This document shows, one piece after another, positions 61,387-64,000 of a stretch of DNA of 64,000 nt. Below the pieces are notes generated by a model. That model worked only from the letters and a program-made list of their open reading frames with translations. It was not told the origin of the DNA and made no database searches. Every line of letters starts with the position of its first letter. The first letter of the stretch is position 1. The DNA lies in the NCBI RefSeq assembly GCF_043641665.1, contig NC_092203.1:6179567-6243566 (forward strand), given 5' to 3'. Position numbers and translations under genes: made by a program. This stretch comes from Enoplosus armatus (taxonomy: Eukaryota > Chordata > Actinopteri > Centrarchiformes > Enoplosidae).

Positions 61387-62788
61387 CTTGTGTATTCTTG
61401 TCCTGGTCCAGATGTTTTCATGTGCAACAGCCAACTGCCATCTTTTGCATCCAGTTTGTTTGAAGCTGTTCATCATAGGTGTAGAACAGAATGAACTCAC
61501 TTATTTTTCTATTTTAGAGCTTTTAAGTCTAAATATCTCAAACTGCACAGTTTGTCCTGGGTAGCCCCAGAGGAAGGCCACTGAGTACTCAGATGACATA
61601 CGAATATGCTCACAAATTAACAATGCAAGCCCGAGACGAGTCCCAAGTCAGAGCAATCTCGAGACAGAGCTAAAACAAAACAATGTCCATTCAATACTAT
61701 TCCTTCTGTTGTTCACAGTGAGTCAACTGCAATTCTAGTACTCAGCATAGTCCTTTTGGATTTAGAAAAGTTTGAAATAGGAAATGGAGCTGGAAACAAT
61801 GTAAATCTGCCTAAATGTTGTATTATTTACTGACATCGTCATCACAAAAGAGAAAAGGTAAATATGTAATTCTATTAAAAATTAAATTAAAAATTCTTGC
61901 ACAGTGCTAACTGCACAAGCTAATTATGAAAGTATGAAATCTCTCCACACATTTGTGCATAATAGAACACATCTGAAATGGAGATGCTGGGTTTTTACGT
62001 GGCAGTGCAAAACTGTGCATGTGATATTAAAGAATTTTGTACAATGGCCACTGAGGATTCTCGATTCTGATTGGCTGGAAGGTGTAGACTCTGCAGTCTG
62101 CTACAGTCTGCAAGCAGCAACGCTGGGCAAGAAAAACAAAAAAAAAAGCAATATTGGTGGCAGATCTACAGTAGAGTCAATATTCAGATGTTAAAAGCAG
62201 TTTTTAAATGGGTGTAAAACCCTCCGTGAATGAGCTAAATGAATGAACATGACCTGAATTCATTATCCCCATTGATTTGGTCTCATTGCCCGAAAATGCT
62301 TTTCCTGCTGAAGGCATTACTATCCATCAGACGGTTACATAATCCAATCTAAAGTGGAGAGTGTGTTTTTGTCCTGAGGTCCTGGCTGTGTGTTGAAGTG
62401 AGCTGTAAGCTAACGTGACGCTTGTCCATCCTCAGTACAGTACGCAGCGGAGCACACTGACAGCATGTTAATCACATTTGTCCCATTAACACAGTGTGTT
62501 TCCTCTTGTCAGTTGGGAGCAACGTTGTGGACAAAACCCTTTTGAGAGTTTGAATGTCAACATCTCCTCCCCCTTATTTCCACTCTCAGTTGTGTGTGTG
62601 TGTGTGTGTGTGTGTTCATTGGTGGACTCCATTGCTTTTTATTCAGTTTCTTTGTTTGCTCTGATGTGCAATAATGGCAAACAGTGTTGATCATAATCCA
62701 GAGATTTTGTCATGCTTTTCTTGGCCCTCTGCAGGCTTTTTCAGGTGTGTGTACAGTGTGGTGTGTTTTGGTTTGTGTTGCTGTGCAG

Positions 62789-62881
62789 AGCGAGCAATCA
62801 TGGTTGCTCTGCTGGCAGATGGACTGAGGTTATCTTATGAGCCGATACAGCCGACTCTCCTAAACACACGCAGATACCAAG
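62789..62881 (+). CDS. Candidate shared second coding exon of the unidentified gene
   Basis: The acceptor TGCTGTGCAG ends at 62788 and the donor is CCAAG|GTATCA at 62881/62882. The exon is 93 bp and phase 1 at both ends. After either first exon it reads E-RAIMVALLADGLRLSYEP, then IQPTLLNTRRYQ, with no stop. The gene would continue beyond the window. No domain is recognised. Confidence 0.4.
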
Positions 62882-64000
62882 GTATCAACCTTTCCTAGCA
62901 TTGCTTTTTGCCAAGTCAGGATTAGAAATTGACAAGTCTCCGCTAAGCTCCCAATCTGGGATGTGGGTCTGTGTGTCTCAGAAGAACAGGAAGCACTTAC
63001 CTTGCTTTTAACATTACCTGTTTACATTGGATTTAGCAGCAGCAGCTGTTGTAATGTACCTTTCAGTCAATTTAATTTGTCCTCAAGAGTCATTCACAGC
63101 AAACAGTTACATGAGAACTGTATCAACACAAACGCAAGAGAACATAATCAATAAACTCAATTCAGACAGGTAAATTAGATAAAGTGGACAGAATCTTTAA
63201 TGATCCCTGAGGGCGGATAAGATGATGGCAACAACAAATCAAACATATTGATTTTTAAAGAAGCAACATGTTTATCATGCTAATATACAGCTCCTCATAT
63301 TTACCTCAATAACTGTAACTAAAACGATTAATTCATATTTGACTAAAAAAGGGGGAGAGGGGGTTTTGCAGTACAGATATATCATAACCTTCCTAGGCAA
63401 GCACCCAGAAACTCTGGAAAACTTCCCATAAGCATTTTTTCATGAGACCCTCCCTCAAATGAACTTGAACTATAGAACTGGTGCCCCTTTATTCAACATG
63501 AATACATTCTGCATTACGTACATTGTGAAAACCTGCTGTTAAAAAGGGTAAAAAAAAGACACACAGATATCTTATGACTTTAGTTTAAATGAACTGAAGT
63601 TGCTCTCTTAAAAGCTGTATGTCATACCCTGGGGCACTGTGCGCCTCACTTTTCATCATGCCCTACATGTAAGCTTTGAAGAGAAGGATCAGTTTCTGTT
63701 GAGGATCGCTAACCTTTTGATTATGACCTACTCAACTTTACCACAGATACAAAGCCATATCAACTGATCAAATGTCTGAGTGATCAAGATCAGAGTGCTG
63801 GGAGAAATCTTCTGTTGAGTGCTGCAGTGCTTGGTCAAAACTTTGTCTTGTAAGCCCAATTAAAGATCAGTAAAGTCAGTAATCACATGCCCATTACGCT
63901 AAAGCACTATGCACAGAGCTATGCAAGACGGGTTAGTGATTATAAAGCAAATCCACAGTCATTGTAATAAATCCTTCGTACCCAACTTCCCCCCAAAACA
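62882..64000 (+). other. Noncoding tail of the window, candidate intron
   Basis: No further exon seen. A minus-strand LINE-type tail lies at about 63188-63216. Confidence 0.35.
63186..63218 (-). mobile_element. LINE-type 3' tail, minus strand
   Basis: On the minus strand it reads CCCTCAGGGATCATTAAAG then ATTCTG, a diverged version of the CCCAGGGATCAATAAAG tail at 41411 and 43050. Confidence 0.5.

Overview
The window is vertebrate nuclear DNA and almost certainly from a ray-finned (teleost) fish. Its genes are split into exons with canonical GT/AG borders. Many introns in the first gene are only about 85-150 bp. The spacers are full of (GT)n/(CA)n microsatellites, and the repeats look fish-type: a tRNA-derived SINE, several LINE 3' tails and a Tc1-like remnant. 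There are no operons or bacterial signals.

Layout from left to right. (1) 3-4108, + strand: the 3' part of a Misshapen-family Ste20 kinase gene, best match MAP4K4. It carries the linker and the whole C-terminal CNH domain, followed by a 2.7 kb 3' UTR with AATAAA at 6813. (2) About 6.8-14.8 kb: spacer and leader region with two CpG-richer blocks (about 8.0-8.4 and 11.0-11.37 kb), each followed by a splice donor. These are candidate promoters and noncoding first exons for the next gene. (3) 14836-20020, + strand: a complete five-coding-exon Regnase-family gene, zc3h12c, with UBA-like, PIN/NYN ribonuclease, CCCH zinc finger and conserved C-terminal segments. A minus-strand, LTR-like insertion sits in the intron that splits the zinc finger. 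(4) 24.3-46.1 kb, minus strand: a complete radixin gene (rdx) with 14 coding exons and 581 residues, plus two leader exons. It lies tail to tail with zc3h12c. (5) 46.3-64 kb: mostly noncoding. A plausible but unidentified + strand gene is represented by two alternative first exons (ATG at 49659 and at 61152), both of which splice in frame to a shared exon at 62789-62881.

The genes do not form one pathway. MAP4K4 (signalling to JNK and the cytoskeleton) and radixin (membrane-actin linker) both act at the cell cortex, and MAP4K4-family kinases are reported to phosphorylate ERM proteins. ZC3H12C is a cytoplasmic mRNA-decay nuclease. From memory, the tail-to-tail ZC3H12C/RDX pair matches human 11q22.3, which supports both names and suggests an ancestral linkage. 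The map4k4 neighbour is not from that human region.

Exon coordinates were worked out by hand from splice consensus, reading phase and remembered family sequences. UTR ends, promoters and transposon borders are approximate.
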